Shown: in pieces, positions 41,963 to 49,119 of the stretch
Position numbering within the stretch: the first letter of the stretch is position 1
How the letters are laid out: each line of letters opens with the position of its first letter
Assembly: GCF_008107725.1 (NCBI RefSeq)
Contig: NZ_VIRN01000035.1
Location: forward strand, 62,001-126,000
Reading direction: 5' to 3'
DNA length: 64,000 nucleotides
Source: Marinobacter sp. BW6
GTDB taxonomy: Bacteria; Pseudomonadota; Gammaproteobacteria; Pseudomonadales; Oleiphilaceae
The notes under the pieces: model-generated
What the model was told of the DNA's origin: nothing
What the model saw: only the letters and a program-made list of their open reading frames with translations
Database searches by the model: none
Position numbers and translations under genes: made by a program

Positions 41963-43846
41963 TTACGAAGCCGCCACATCGGTCTGGTACAGGCGTCGGG
42001 TTTCCAGACGCCTGGCCAGGTTCGCCGGAAGACAGGCAGGTTGCCCAGTAAGTTGGTCGGCCAGATATTCGGCCAGGAGCGGCGCGTAGGTCAGGCCTTT
42101 GCTTCCCAGGCCGGTTAGCAGATAAAGGTCATCCAGATCGGCGTTGTCGCCGTCGAAGACTGGGCCGGCCACGGGCTGGTAGTCGTGGGTGGTGCAGCGA
42201 AAGGCTACCCGGCCATCCAGATTCTCGCCACTGGGCTTGCCGACTTCCCGGGCAAAAACGGACGGCAGCATTGAGCTGAGTTCGTGGATGTTCTCGTCAT
42301 GGCTTTCGGTGGTGGGCAAAGGGTTGTTGTCGCGAAGGTCAAAGGTGGCGCCGGTTACGGCGATATCGCCAAGGACCGGGTTTAGATACCGGTTGCCGCA
42401 GATAACGGTCTTCGGGTTGATGACGGCTGGTGCAGGAAGATGGGTGACCTGGCCGCGAATTGCTTTCAGCCGGAAGCGCCCCTTAATCGGAATTAGTCCC
42501 GGGCTTAGATGGCCCGAGCAGATGACCACCCGGTCGGTCGCAATGGAGGTGCCTTCGTCCACGGAGATGTGCCATTTTCCGTTGCAGGGCAGCAGTCTTT
42601 TCACTTTCACATCATATTCTGTGGATATCAGTGGATGGTCCGCCAGTTCCCGGCAAAGGTTCCCGGGTTCGAGCCAGCCACTGCCGGGAAACCAGAGCCC
42701 GCCGGATTGTGTGGGTACGCCTGAGATCGCACTGGCCTGCTCCCGGTTAACGGGCCAAAGGATATCCCGAGGGTATTCATTGCGCTGTAGGAATCTCGCT
42801 TGTCGGTCTTCTTCCTGCGGGCTGTGAGCCAGCTGCAGCAGGCCGGTCGGATGCCAGAACTGGTCGCGCCAGGTGCTGTAGAAACGCTGGGCGAAGGTCA
42901 GGGATGTAAGGGCCAGTTCTGTCTGGTCGTTGAACTCCACCCCCAGCTTCACATACAGGGCGCCCTGGGCGTTTCCGGAGGCTCCGGTTCCAGGACCACT
43001 GGTGTCGATTAATGTGACCGGATAGCCCCGTTCCGCCAGGTTTCTTGCCAGGGTGCAGCCGGCGATGCCCGCCCCAATGATGGCCAGGGTCCCAGGTCGT
43101 TCCGGTTGAGCCGGCTTCTCCCCCTCAAGAACACCTTTCAGCATTTCCCGTTTGCGTCCGTATCCGGAGGTTTTTTCCATGCGGAATCCGGCCTCCATCA
43201 GGGCGCGACGAATCCGCCCCACCGACGTGAAAGTTGCCAGGGTTGTGCCCGGCTTACTGTGGGCGCGGACCTGGCTGATGGTGTTCTCCAGCCACATGTC
43301 CGGGTTGCGGGCGGGGGCAAACCCGTCGAGGAACCAGGCGTCGGCATGAAATTCCAGGGTTCGCCACGCGTCATTGATGTCCCCGAAAAACAGCGTCAAT
43401 CGAACCCGTCCCCCGTCCAGAACCAGTCTGTGAACTCCGCGCACCAGGGGTGGGTAATGCAGGAGTAGTTCATTGGCCAGCGCCTTTAGTTCCGGCCACA
43501 AAGCCAGGGCCCTTGTAAGGTCCTCCCGAGTGAGTGGGAAACGTTCAACGGAAACAAAATGCAGGGTTGCGGTATGCTCTGGACCGAAGGTCTTCCAGGC
43601 CTGCCAGGCTGCCAGAAAGTTCAGTCCTGTCCCGAAGCCGTTTTCGGCAATAACGAAGCTGCCGCCCTCCGGAATCCGCGAGAAACGTTCCGGCAGCTGA
43701 TTATGCTGCAGAAAAACGTGGCGCGTTTCCTCCAGGCCATTGTCACGGCTGAAGTAGACGTCGCCAAACCGCATCGATTCCGGGACACCGTCGTGCCAGG
43801 CAAGTTCAGCGGGCTCGATCCCGGGGGGCAGGGGTGGACGGTTCAC
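41963..43846 (-). CDS. mnmC: Bifunctional tRNA mnm5s2U biosynthesis protein MnmC
   Basis: A 627-residue fusion protein for wobble-uridine modification. The N-terminal domain (~1-240) is the SAM-dependent methyltransferase (ENGFGTGLNFLAAW, then DAWFLDGFAPARNPDMW). The C-terminal domain is the FAD oxidoreductase, with the dinucleotide loop IIGAGIAGCTLARNL near 256 and the terminal GLGSKGLTYAPLLAEYL. Both halves seem intact, so it should carry out both the carboxymethyl removal and the methylation steps. It starts at GTG 43846, five bases after the cyclophilin gene. Confidence 0.95.
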   Translation of the reverse strand: MNRPPLPPGIEPAELAWHDGVPESMRFGDVYFSRDNGLEETRHVFLQHNQLPERFSRIPEGGSFVIAENGFGTGLNFLAAWQAWKTFGPEHTATLHFVSVERFPLTREDLTRALALWPELKALANELLLHYPPLVRGVHRLVLDGGRVRLTLFFGDINDAWRTLEFHADAWFLDGFAPARNPDMWLENTISQVRAHSKPGTTLATFTSVGRIRRALMEAGFRMEKTSGYGRKREMLKGVLEGEKPAQPERPGTLAIIGAGIAGCTLARNLAERGYPVTLIDTSGPGTGASGNAQGALYVKLGVEFNDQTELALTSLTFAQRFYSTWRDQFWHPTGLLQLAHSPQEEDRQARFLQRNEYPRDILWPVNREQASAISGVPTQSGGLWFPGSGWLEPGNLCRELADHPLISTEYDVKVKRLLPCNGKWHISVDEGTSIATDRVVICSGHLSPGLIPIKGRFRLKAIRGQVTHLPAPAVINPKTVICGNRYLNPVLGDIAVTGATFDLRDNNPLPTTESHDENIHELSSMLPSVFAREVGKPSGENLDGRVAFRCTTHDYQPVAGPVFDGDNADLDDLYLLTGLGSKGLTYAPLLAEYLADQLTGQPACLPANLARRLETRRLYQTDVAAS

Positions 43847-43850
43847 GTTG

Positions 43851-44471
43851 TCAGTCTTCGGATTCGACCACGGAGACGGTTTCGATGGTCACAGGTTCAA
43901 CAGGCACATCGGCCATGCCCTGTTTCCGGGTGGTCTGTTTGCGGGCGATGGCATCGACAACGCCCATGCCCTGGGTAACCTTGCCAAAAACCGCATAGCC
44001 AGGACCTCGGACGCCTGCATTCAGGAACCCGTTATCCGAGAGGTTGATAAAAAACTGGGACGTTGCTGAATCCGGCGCACTGGTCCGGGCCATGGCAATG
44101 GTTCCACGAAGGTTCGGCAGCGTTTTTGTCGCTTCATTGCGGATGGGGGCCCGAGTCGATTTTCGGGAGAGGTCCTCGGTAAAGCCACCGCCCTGGATCA
44201 TGAATCCGGGAATGACGCGATGGAAGATGGTGCCGTTGAAAAAGCCGTCTTTGGCATACTGCAGGAAATTGGCAACCGTATCCGGGGCGACATCCGGTCG
44301 AAGCTGCAGCTCAATGGCGCCCTCGCTGGTTACCATGCGGACCGTTGGACGAGGATCATTGGCGGGCTCGTCATTGCTCTGGGCCAACGCTCTGGAGGCC
44401 GGCATCAGCAAAGTGAGGGCCATAAGCAGTACGGGAGTCACAGTTTTCAGGGGTTTTACCTTGTTTGTCAT
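43851..44471 (-). CDS. Secreted peptidyl-prolyl cis-trans isomerase, cyclophilin type
   Basis: A 206-residue cyclophilin with a signal peptide (MTNKVKPLKTVTPVLLMALTLLMPASRALA, region 1-30) that predicts a periplasmic location. Core motifs are FHRVIPGFMIQGG, ARTSAPDSATSQFFINL and FGKVTQGMGVVDAI. It resembles PpiA/RotA-type enzymes that assist folding of exported proteins. ATG 44471 (GAGAG nine bases upstream) was preferred over the TTG two codons earlier. mnmC follows closely. Confidence 0.92.
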   Translation of the reverse strand: MTNKVKPLKTVTPVLLMALTLLMPASRALAQSNDEPANDPRPTVRMVTSEGAIELQLRPDVAPDTVANFLQYAKDGFFNGTIFHRVIPGFMIQGGGFTEDLSRKSTRAPIRNEATKTLPNLRGTIAMARTSAPDSATSQFFINLSDNGFLNAGVRGPGYAVFGKVTQGMGVVDAIARKQTTRKQGMADVPVEPVTIETVSVVESED

Positions 44472-44477
44472 TTGCAA

Positions 44478-44689
44478 CCGCTCTCTATGTTATTCGCAGG
44501 TGTTTTTCCTGAGACAATTCAGCGAATTCTGTTACCAGGTGCCAGATCTTACCAGAAGGTGATGGTAAAACGGGGACTGTATCCACGCACACTTTGGTGT
44601 GATCAGCTAATCTCCCAGGTATCGGAAGTCATGGATCACACAAGCCGGGCCGGGTTGTACGGTTTTCACTGTTTAAAAGGAGATATTGG
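44478..44689. other. Divergent gap upstream of the cyclophilin and MshEN-protein genes
   Basis: A 212-base gap without a gene. It contains the short hairpin CACAC-TTTG-GTGTG (44588-44601). I could not find a convincing sigma70 promoter for either side. Confidence 0.4.
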
Positions 44690-45421
44690 GTGAGAATCCG
44701 TCAGGGATTTGAAGAGAAATCACGCCTTGGGCGACTGCTTATCAATCGCGGCTATCTGTCCGAAGGGCAGGTGGATGAGGGGCTGAGACTTCAGCGTGAA
44801 ACCGGGCAGCGCCTGGGTGAGGTGTTCATCCAGGCCGGATGGATCAGTGAAAAGGAACTCCACCGGGTTCTCAAGCACCAATCCCGTTACCGTAATGCGG
44901 CAGCCCTGGTTACGATGGTGACGCTGCCCTTTCAGCCTCTCGTTACCTTTGCGGCGAGCAATTCGGCGGAAGCGTCGCAGTCGGCACTGGAAGCGGGAGA
45001 GCTCTATGAGAGAGGGAATCTTGCCCCACTGACTGAAACTGAGCTGGCGGCCATTTCCGGTCAGGGAGACCCGAGCCTGCTTCAGCGTATCGGCATTGTG
45101 AGCAGTATGGCGGAGAATCCGACTGGCGACGGATCGGCGGATGTCATCGAGGGCCTGAAGCTTACCACCAACATCTTCGTACCGGTTCTGAACTTTCTCG
45201 ACTCAGATCTGACTATTTCCGGTGTGCACTACCGTGAGGGGGAGCCGCGTTACCGGGTCAGGGAGGATGGAGCTTTGATGTTGGCGTTCCCGGAGCGTAT
45301 CGAGGAAATACGGATGGACAATATCCGGGTCAGCGGCAGTCAGGGTGCTTCACTGGGTAACGTGAGTATCCATGACATCCGGTTTCATCCGGACTCCCAG
45401 ATGACCATCTATACCCGATGA
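44690..45421 (+). CDS. MshEN (c-di-GMP-binding type) domain fused to an exported-type C-terminal domain
   Basis: A 243-residue protein. Residues 12-35 and 41-64 are two copies of the MshEN half-motif: RLG at 12-14 and 41-43, Gly21 and Gly50, Leu32 and Leu61, Gln35 and Gln64, separated by exactly five residues. In MshE-type ATPases this 24-5-24 arrangement binds c-di-GMP. No ATPase domain follows. Instead there is a basic then hydrophobic stretch (SRYRNAAALVTMVTLPF..., ~65-90) like an internal signal or anchor, then LTETELAAISGQGD (~114-127), similar to a motif in exported pilus-associated proteins of the FilA kind, and a beta-rich C-terminus. GTG 44690 has AAAGGAG eight bases upstream. Function not known. 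Confidence 0.8.
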   Translation: MRIRQGFEEKSRLGRLLINRGYLSEGQVDEGLRLQRETGQRLGEVFIQAGWISEKELHRVLKHQSRYRNAAALVTMVTLPFQPLVTFAASNSAEASQSALEAGELYERGNLAPLTETELAAISGQGDPSLLQRIGIVSSMAENPTGDGSADVIEGLKLTTNIFVPVLNFLDSDLTISGVHYREGEPRYRVREDGALMLAFPERIEEIRMDNIRVSGSQGASLGNVSIHDIRFHPDSQMTIYTR

Positions 45422-45451
45422 GTCTGCCGGCACCGCTCGCCAGGGCCATCG

Positions 45452-45922
45452 TCAGGCGCTGGCAAGCACGTTGCTGCTGGATACTGTGGTCTGCTGCCCC
45501 TGGGCGCCGTAAAGCTTTTGCTGGCCGGTGGCGCCACGGAAAATGTCGGTAAGTTTCGACAGGCGTTTCTGAAGATGGCTGATCACCCGACCGTTGGTCT
45601 GGTTTAGCGTCTGGCAGGCTCGCAGTTTCTGGTCGGCTTCCTGCCAGAGCTGGAAGAGCTCAGAAAAACCGGCGCTGCGGATAAACCGGGAAGGCTCACC
45701 GCTTTCGGGGCGGTACCCCATTTGGACCAGTGTCCGGATTTTCTGTTTGGCGCGTTCCCGAACGGCACCCAGAAGCTCGTTCTTCTCTTTGGTCAGAGCT
45801 TCAAGCTGGCGGAGGTCGGAACTTGCAAGGCAGGTCTTTTCCCTTTCGAGAATATCAGCCAGTGTTTCCAGCTGGCTGATATCCTGCGAGAGAAGGGTCT
45901 TCAGATCATCAATTGCGGCCAT
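45452..45922 (-). CDS. flgN: Flagellar export chaperone FlgN
   Basis: A 156-residue helical protein of the FlgN type, which escorts the hook-filament junction proteins FlgK and FlgL to the export apparatus. The long heptad-rich helices (LETLADILEREKTCLASSDLRQ, ~18-40) and the position directly after flgM support the call. The C-terminal ~25 residues are Gln/Ser-rich and probably disordered, where FlgN binds its clients. It starts seven bases after the flgM stop. Confidence 0.9.
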   Translation of the reverse strand: MAAIDDLKTLLSQDISQLETLADILEREKTCLASSDLRQLEALTKEKNELLGAVRERAKQKIRTLVQMGYRPESGEPSRFIRSAGFSELFQLWQEADQKLRACQTLNQTNGRVISHLQKRLSKLTDIFRGATGQQKLYGAQGQQTTVSSSNVLASA

Positions 45923-45929
45923 GGTTTAC

Positions 45930-46256
45930 TCACCCGAAAATGCTTTCATCCATCTCAAGCATTTTCTGGGCCAGTTTCTCGGCGTCAATCTTGTAAGTGC
46001 CATTCTCCAGGGCGGAACGGATCTGCTCAATGCGGTCGTCATCCATTTCCGGATAATCGCCCAGCTTCTGTTCAAGCTGCTTCAGATTCTTGGCCTGGCT
46101 GCTCAGGCTGACGTTTTCTCCACGGGCACCCTGGGCCTGTGTCTTCGCCTGTTCGTTGGACGCCGGCTGGGTATTCTGAGTGCCGGAGCTCTTGTCGGCC
46201 GTGGTTCTCTGGGTGTTGACCTGGCCGGGGCCAATTCCATTTAAGTCAACTGACAT
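45930..46256 (-). CDS. flgM: Anti-sigma28 factor FlgM
   Basis: A 108-residue protein. The N-terminal half is Gln/Ser/Thr/Ala-rich and likely disordered; the C-terminal half (VSLSSQAKNLKQLEQ then RIEQIRSALENGTYKIDAEKLAQKML) is the conserved FliA-binding helix region. It holds FliA inactive until it is exported through the finished hook. It is followed by flgN. A strong FliA-type promoter lies 62 bases upstream, so flgM is predicted to be made by the very sigma factor it inhibits. Confidence 0.94.
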   Translation of the reverse strand: MSVDLNGIGPGQVNTQRTTADKSSGTQNTQPASNEQAKTQAQGARGENVSLSSQAKNLKQLEQKLGDYPEMDDDRIEQIRSALENGTYKIDAEKLAQKMLEMDESIFG

Positions 46257-46317
46257 ATCTGTACCTGCTTGCCTGTCGCGCCACGAAAATGCGGCGCTTA
46301 CTCGAGTTTATGTCTTC

Positions 46318-46344
46318 TTAACGGCGGCGCCGCGAAAACCTTTA
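46318..46344 (-). promoter_or_regulatory. FliA (sigma28) promoter of flgMN
   Basis: On the minus strand TAAAGGTT (46344-46337), an 11-base spacer, and GCCGTTAA (46325-46318). Each half differs from the sigma28 consensus TAAAGTTT-N11-GCCGATAA by one base, and the spacing is exact. In pseudomonads flgMN is a FliA-dependent late operon, as this would predict. Confidence 0.75.
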
Positions 46345-46431
46345 GTAATTTTCAGTAGTTTTTTCGTCTATTTTTACGGCCAGGTTTGCGGCAGGGGTTT
46401 GCCGCTCCGGCAAGCTCCTGCCGAGCCCGTC

Positions 46432-47133
46432 TTACATCGGAATTTCGACATGGCCGGGCGCAACAACGCTGGCCCTTATTGTGCGGGACGATCGCAGATT
46501 TTCTACAAGAACCTGTTCGCCCACACTTGCACTTGCCAGGGCCTTGCCCCGGGAACGTACTGAAAAACCGCCCGTTTTGGCGGTAATGATAACATGGTCG
46601 CCCCGTTCAACCGCATTCGGAGCCGAGAGCATGTCAGGGGTGATCAGCGAGCCGGCGTTCACCGCCCGCCGCACCTGCATGCCAATGGCCTGGTCGGTGG
46701 CGGTAATAACGCCGCGTCTGGAGGCATTGAGTTCAACGGACTGCCGGGTCAGCAAGTCTCCGGTAATTCGTTCTCCGCGCGTGAGTGGTCGTGTTGCCAC
46801 CAGGGCCGGGCCGTGTATAGAAACGGAAGCGGTGACAAACATCCGCCACGGACGTGACGCCTCACAGGCCACCAGCATCGAAGGGCTGGTACTTTTCCAG
46901 GGATCACCGCTGAACTCGACACTCAGAGGCTGGTCGCATTCGGCAAGGGCAAGCCGACTGTCGATCGAGCCAGGTTCGAAGGAAACGGTGTAGCCTTTGT
47001 CGGCCTGTTCAGACGCGAAGTTATCGAGAAAAGCCAGGGTCGCTTTCTGAATCTGTTCGGCGGTCGTCTCAGCCAGGAGCGGGCCACTCAGGCCAGACAT
47101 TAGCAGTAGTAGGGCGAAATTGGTGATGCGCAT
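46432..47133 (-). CDS. flgA: Flagellar P-ring assembly chaperone FlgA
   Basis: A 233-residue periplasmic protein with a signal peptide (MRITNFALLLLMSGLSGPLLA, cleavage near 21). The middle and C-terminus carry the SAF/ChapFlgA pattern (ATRPLTRGERITGDLLTRQSVEL, VRRAVNAGSLITPDML, then GDHVIITAKTGGFSVRSRG). FlgA helps FlgI assemble the P ring. It is separated from flgM by 175 bases, and a sigma54-type promoter candidate lies upstream. It is divergent from cheV. Confidence 0.93.
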   Translation of the reverse strand: MRITNFALLLLMSGLSGPLLAETTAEQIQKATLAFLDNFASEQADKGYTVSFEPGSIDSRLALAECDQPLSVEFSGDPWKSTSPSMLVACEASRPWRMFVTASVSIHGPALVATRPLTRGERITGDLLTRQSVELNASRRGVITATDQAIGMQVRRAVNAGSLITPDMLSAPNAVERGDHVIITAKTGGFSVRSRGKALASASVGEQVLVENLRSSRTIRASVVAPGHVEIPM

Positions 47134-47188
47134 ACGTATCAGTTTGTCCTATGCTGTCAACAAAAGGCCAGAAAAGCCCGAATCGGGC

Positions 47189-47215
47189 TAAGGATTCGGG
47201 AAAAGTGGCCGTTAA
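47189..47215 (+). promoter_or_regulatory. FliA (sigma28) promoter candidate of cheVR
   Basis: TAAGGATT (47189-47196), an 11-base spacer, and GCCGTTAA (47208-47215). The -10 half is identical to the one before flgM; the -35 half matches six of eight consensus bases. It lies about 105 bases before cheV. In P. aeruginosa cheVR is a FliA-dependent operon. Confidence 0.6.
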
Positions 47216-47275
47216 ATTGGCTGATCCGCCGCTGATATGACGGGTTTCCGTCGATCAGGCTATTATTCAGTTAAA

Positions 47276-47292
47276 AGCAAGATATATGCCGG
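47276..47292 (-). promoter_or_regulatory. Sigma54 promoter candidate of flgA
   Basis: On the minus strand the -24/-12 type element CCGGCATATATCTTGCT has GG and GC ten bases apart, with GGCA and TTGCT blocks matching the sigma54 consensus. The predicted start is about 130 bases before flgA. In P. aeruginosa flgA is an RpoN/FleQ-dependent early flagellar gene. Confidence 0.5.
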
Positions 47293-47321
47293 TGTAATTT
47301 CGGCAGGCCAGGAGAATCAAA

Positions 47322-48251
47322 ATGGCAGGGGTATTGGACAGTGTTAACCAGCGCACTCAGATGGTCGGGAAGAACCGTCTTGAGCTCCTTCTTTTTCGCC
47401 TGAGGGGACGTCAGATCTACGGCATCAACGTCTTCAAGGTGAAAGAGGTCCTGCAGTGCCCCAAGCTTTCCTCGTTGCCCAATAGTCGGCCGGTCGTTCG
47501 CGGTGTTGCTCACAGCCGCGGTGAGACCATCCCCATTATCGATTTGAGTATGGCTATTGGTCTGCCCGGCATTCCCCAGGAAGAGTTAGCGACCAGTTTC
47601 GTTATCATCACTGAATACAACCGTAAAACGCAGGGCTTCCTGGTCACCGGTGTTGAGCGGATCATGAACATGAACTGGGAGGAGATCCTGCCGCCCCCGA
47701 AAGGGGCAGGCAAGGATGTCTATCTTACCGCTGTTACGAAGATAGATGATAAGCTTATAGAAATCATAGATGTAGAAAAGGTTCTTTCGGAAGTTTCTCC
47801 GCTGGGTGAGGACGTAACCGAGGCCGTACTGAGCAAAAGCGCGGAGCGAGTGCCAGGACACCTTCCAGTACTGGTCGTGGACGATTCTTCTGTAGCCCGA
47901 CGCCAGATACAGCGGTGTCTCACCGCGATTGGCATGGAAGTAGTGCTGAAAAATGACGGCAAGCAGGCATTCGAATATCTGAAAGAAATAACGGGGGACG
48001 GTTCCCGGGCCAAAGATCACTTCTCATTGATCATCTCTGATGTCGAGATGCCGGAAATGGATGGTTACACCCTCGTCACCAAAGTAAAAGGTGATCCAGC
48101 CCTGTCTGATATGTTTGTTATGCTTCACACCTCACTCAGTGGTGTCTTCAATCAGGCTATGGTGAAGAAGGTCGGGGCCGACGACTTTATGGCAAAGTTC
48201 AGTCCGGACGAGCTGGCAGAGCGGGTGATGGAAATCATCGACCAGGGTTGA
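47322..48251 (+). CDS. cheV: Chemotaxis protein CheV
   Basis: A 309-residue protein made of an N-terminal CheW-like coupling domain (LFRLRGRQIYGINVFKVKEV, PNSRPVVRGVAHSRGETIPIIDL) and a C-terminal receiver domain with the acidic pair in VLVVDDSS and the phospho-acceptor Asp in LIISDVEMPEMDGY. It couples receptors to CheA and can be phosphorylated for adaptation. AGGAGAATCAAA precedes the ATG. cheR follows after 37 bases. Confidence 0.95.
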   Translation: MAGVLDSVNQRTQMVGKNRLELLLFRLRGRQIYGINVFKVKEVLQCPKLSSLPNSRPVVRGVAHSRGETIPIIDLSMAIGLPGIPQEELATSFVIITEYNRKTQGFLVTGVERIMNMNWEEILPPPKGAGKDVYLTAVTKIDDKLIEIIDVEKVLSEVSPLGEDVTEAVLSKSAERVPGHLPVLVVDDSSVARRQIQRCLTAIGMEVVLKNDGKQAFEYLKEITGDGSRAKDHFSLIISDVEMPEMDGYTLVTKVKGDPALSDMFVMLHTSLSGVFNQAMVKKVGADDFMAKFSPDELAERVMEIIDQG

Positions 48252-48288
48252 TGGAGCCGCTCAAAGATTCACTTAGAACAGAGATCCA

Positions 48289-49116
48289 ATGAAAGCGGAA
48301 ATAACGCCACAGGAATATGAAGCCTTCAAATCGTTCCTGCAGGATGCCTGTGGGATTTTACTGGGCGAAAATAAACAATACCTGGTAAAAAGCAGGTTAC
48401 GCAGGATTCTTGAAGAGAACAGCCTGAACACCCTGGGTGAGCTCCTTGAGCGCCTCAAGCGTCCCGGACGAGGCGGCCTCAAAGAGGTCGTCATCGATGC
48501 GATGACAACTAACGAAACTCTGTGGTTCCGTGACAATCACCCTTTCCGGATTCTCCAGGAAAAACTGCTTCCTGAATTCGCTGAGCGAGCTTCGGGGCAG
48601 CCACTCCGCATTTGGTCTGCAGCCTGTTCAACCGGCCAGGAACCATACTCGATCGCCATGATAGTGGAGGAGTTTCGGCGGGCAAGACCCGGCAAGCTTC
48701 GTGACGTGCGAATCACCGCCACGGATATTTCCAAAAGCGTCCTCGATGTGGCCCGCAAGGGCGAGTACGAAATGCTCGCCATTGGTCGTGGCTTGTCACC
48801 GGAGCGGCAGAAGCAGTTTTTCACGCCTTCCCTGAACGGGGGCTGGCAGATCAAGCCGCAAATCAAGAGCATGGTAGAGTTCAAGGAATTGAATCTGCTC
48901 GAGCGCTACATGCTTGGTAAATTCGATATTGTGATGTGCCGGAATGTTCTGATCTATTTCTCGGCGGATCTGAAGAAGGATATCCTGACACGGATGCACG
49001 CTACCCTGAACCCTGGTGGCTACCTTGTTCTGGGTGCTTCCGAGTCGCTCAACGGTTTGCCCCACCTTTACGAGATGGTTCAGTGCCATCCCGGTATCAT
49101 CTACAGGAAAAAGTAA
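48289..49116 (+). CDS. cheR: Chemotaxis protein methyltransferase CheR
   Basis: A 275-residue SAM-dependent glutamate methyltransferase for chemoreceptors. The N-terminal helical domain (residues ~1-70, FLQDACGILLGENKQYLV) is followed by the Rossmann fold with the SAM motif IWSAACSTGQEPYSIAM and the conserved DIVMCRNVLIYF. It lacks an extra TPR domain, so it is the short chemotaxis type. It follows cheV. No flgB gene follows it; an MFS transporter starts four bases later. Confidence 0.95.
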   Translation: MKAEITPQEYEAFKSFLQDACGILLGENKQYLVKSRLRRILEENSLNTLGELLERLKRPGRGGLKEVVIDAMTTNETLWFRDNHPFRILQEKLLPEFAERASGQPLRIWSAACSTGQEPYSIAMIVEEFRRARPGKLRDVRITATDISKSVLDVARKGEYEMLAIGRGLSPERQKQFFTPSLNGGWQIKPQIKSMVEFKELNLLERYMLGKFDIVMCRNVLIYFSADLKKDILTRMHATLNPGGYLVLGASESLNGLPHLYEMVQCHPGIIYRKK

Positions 49117-49119
49117 CCC

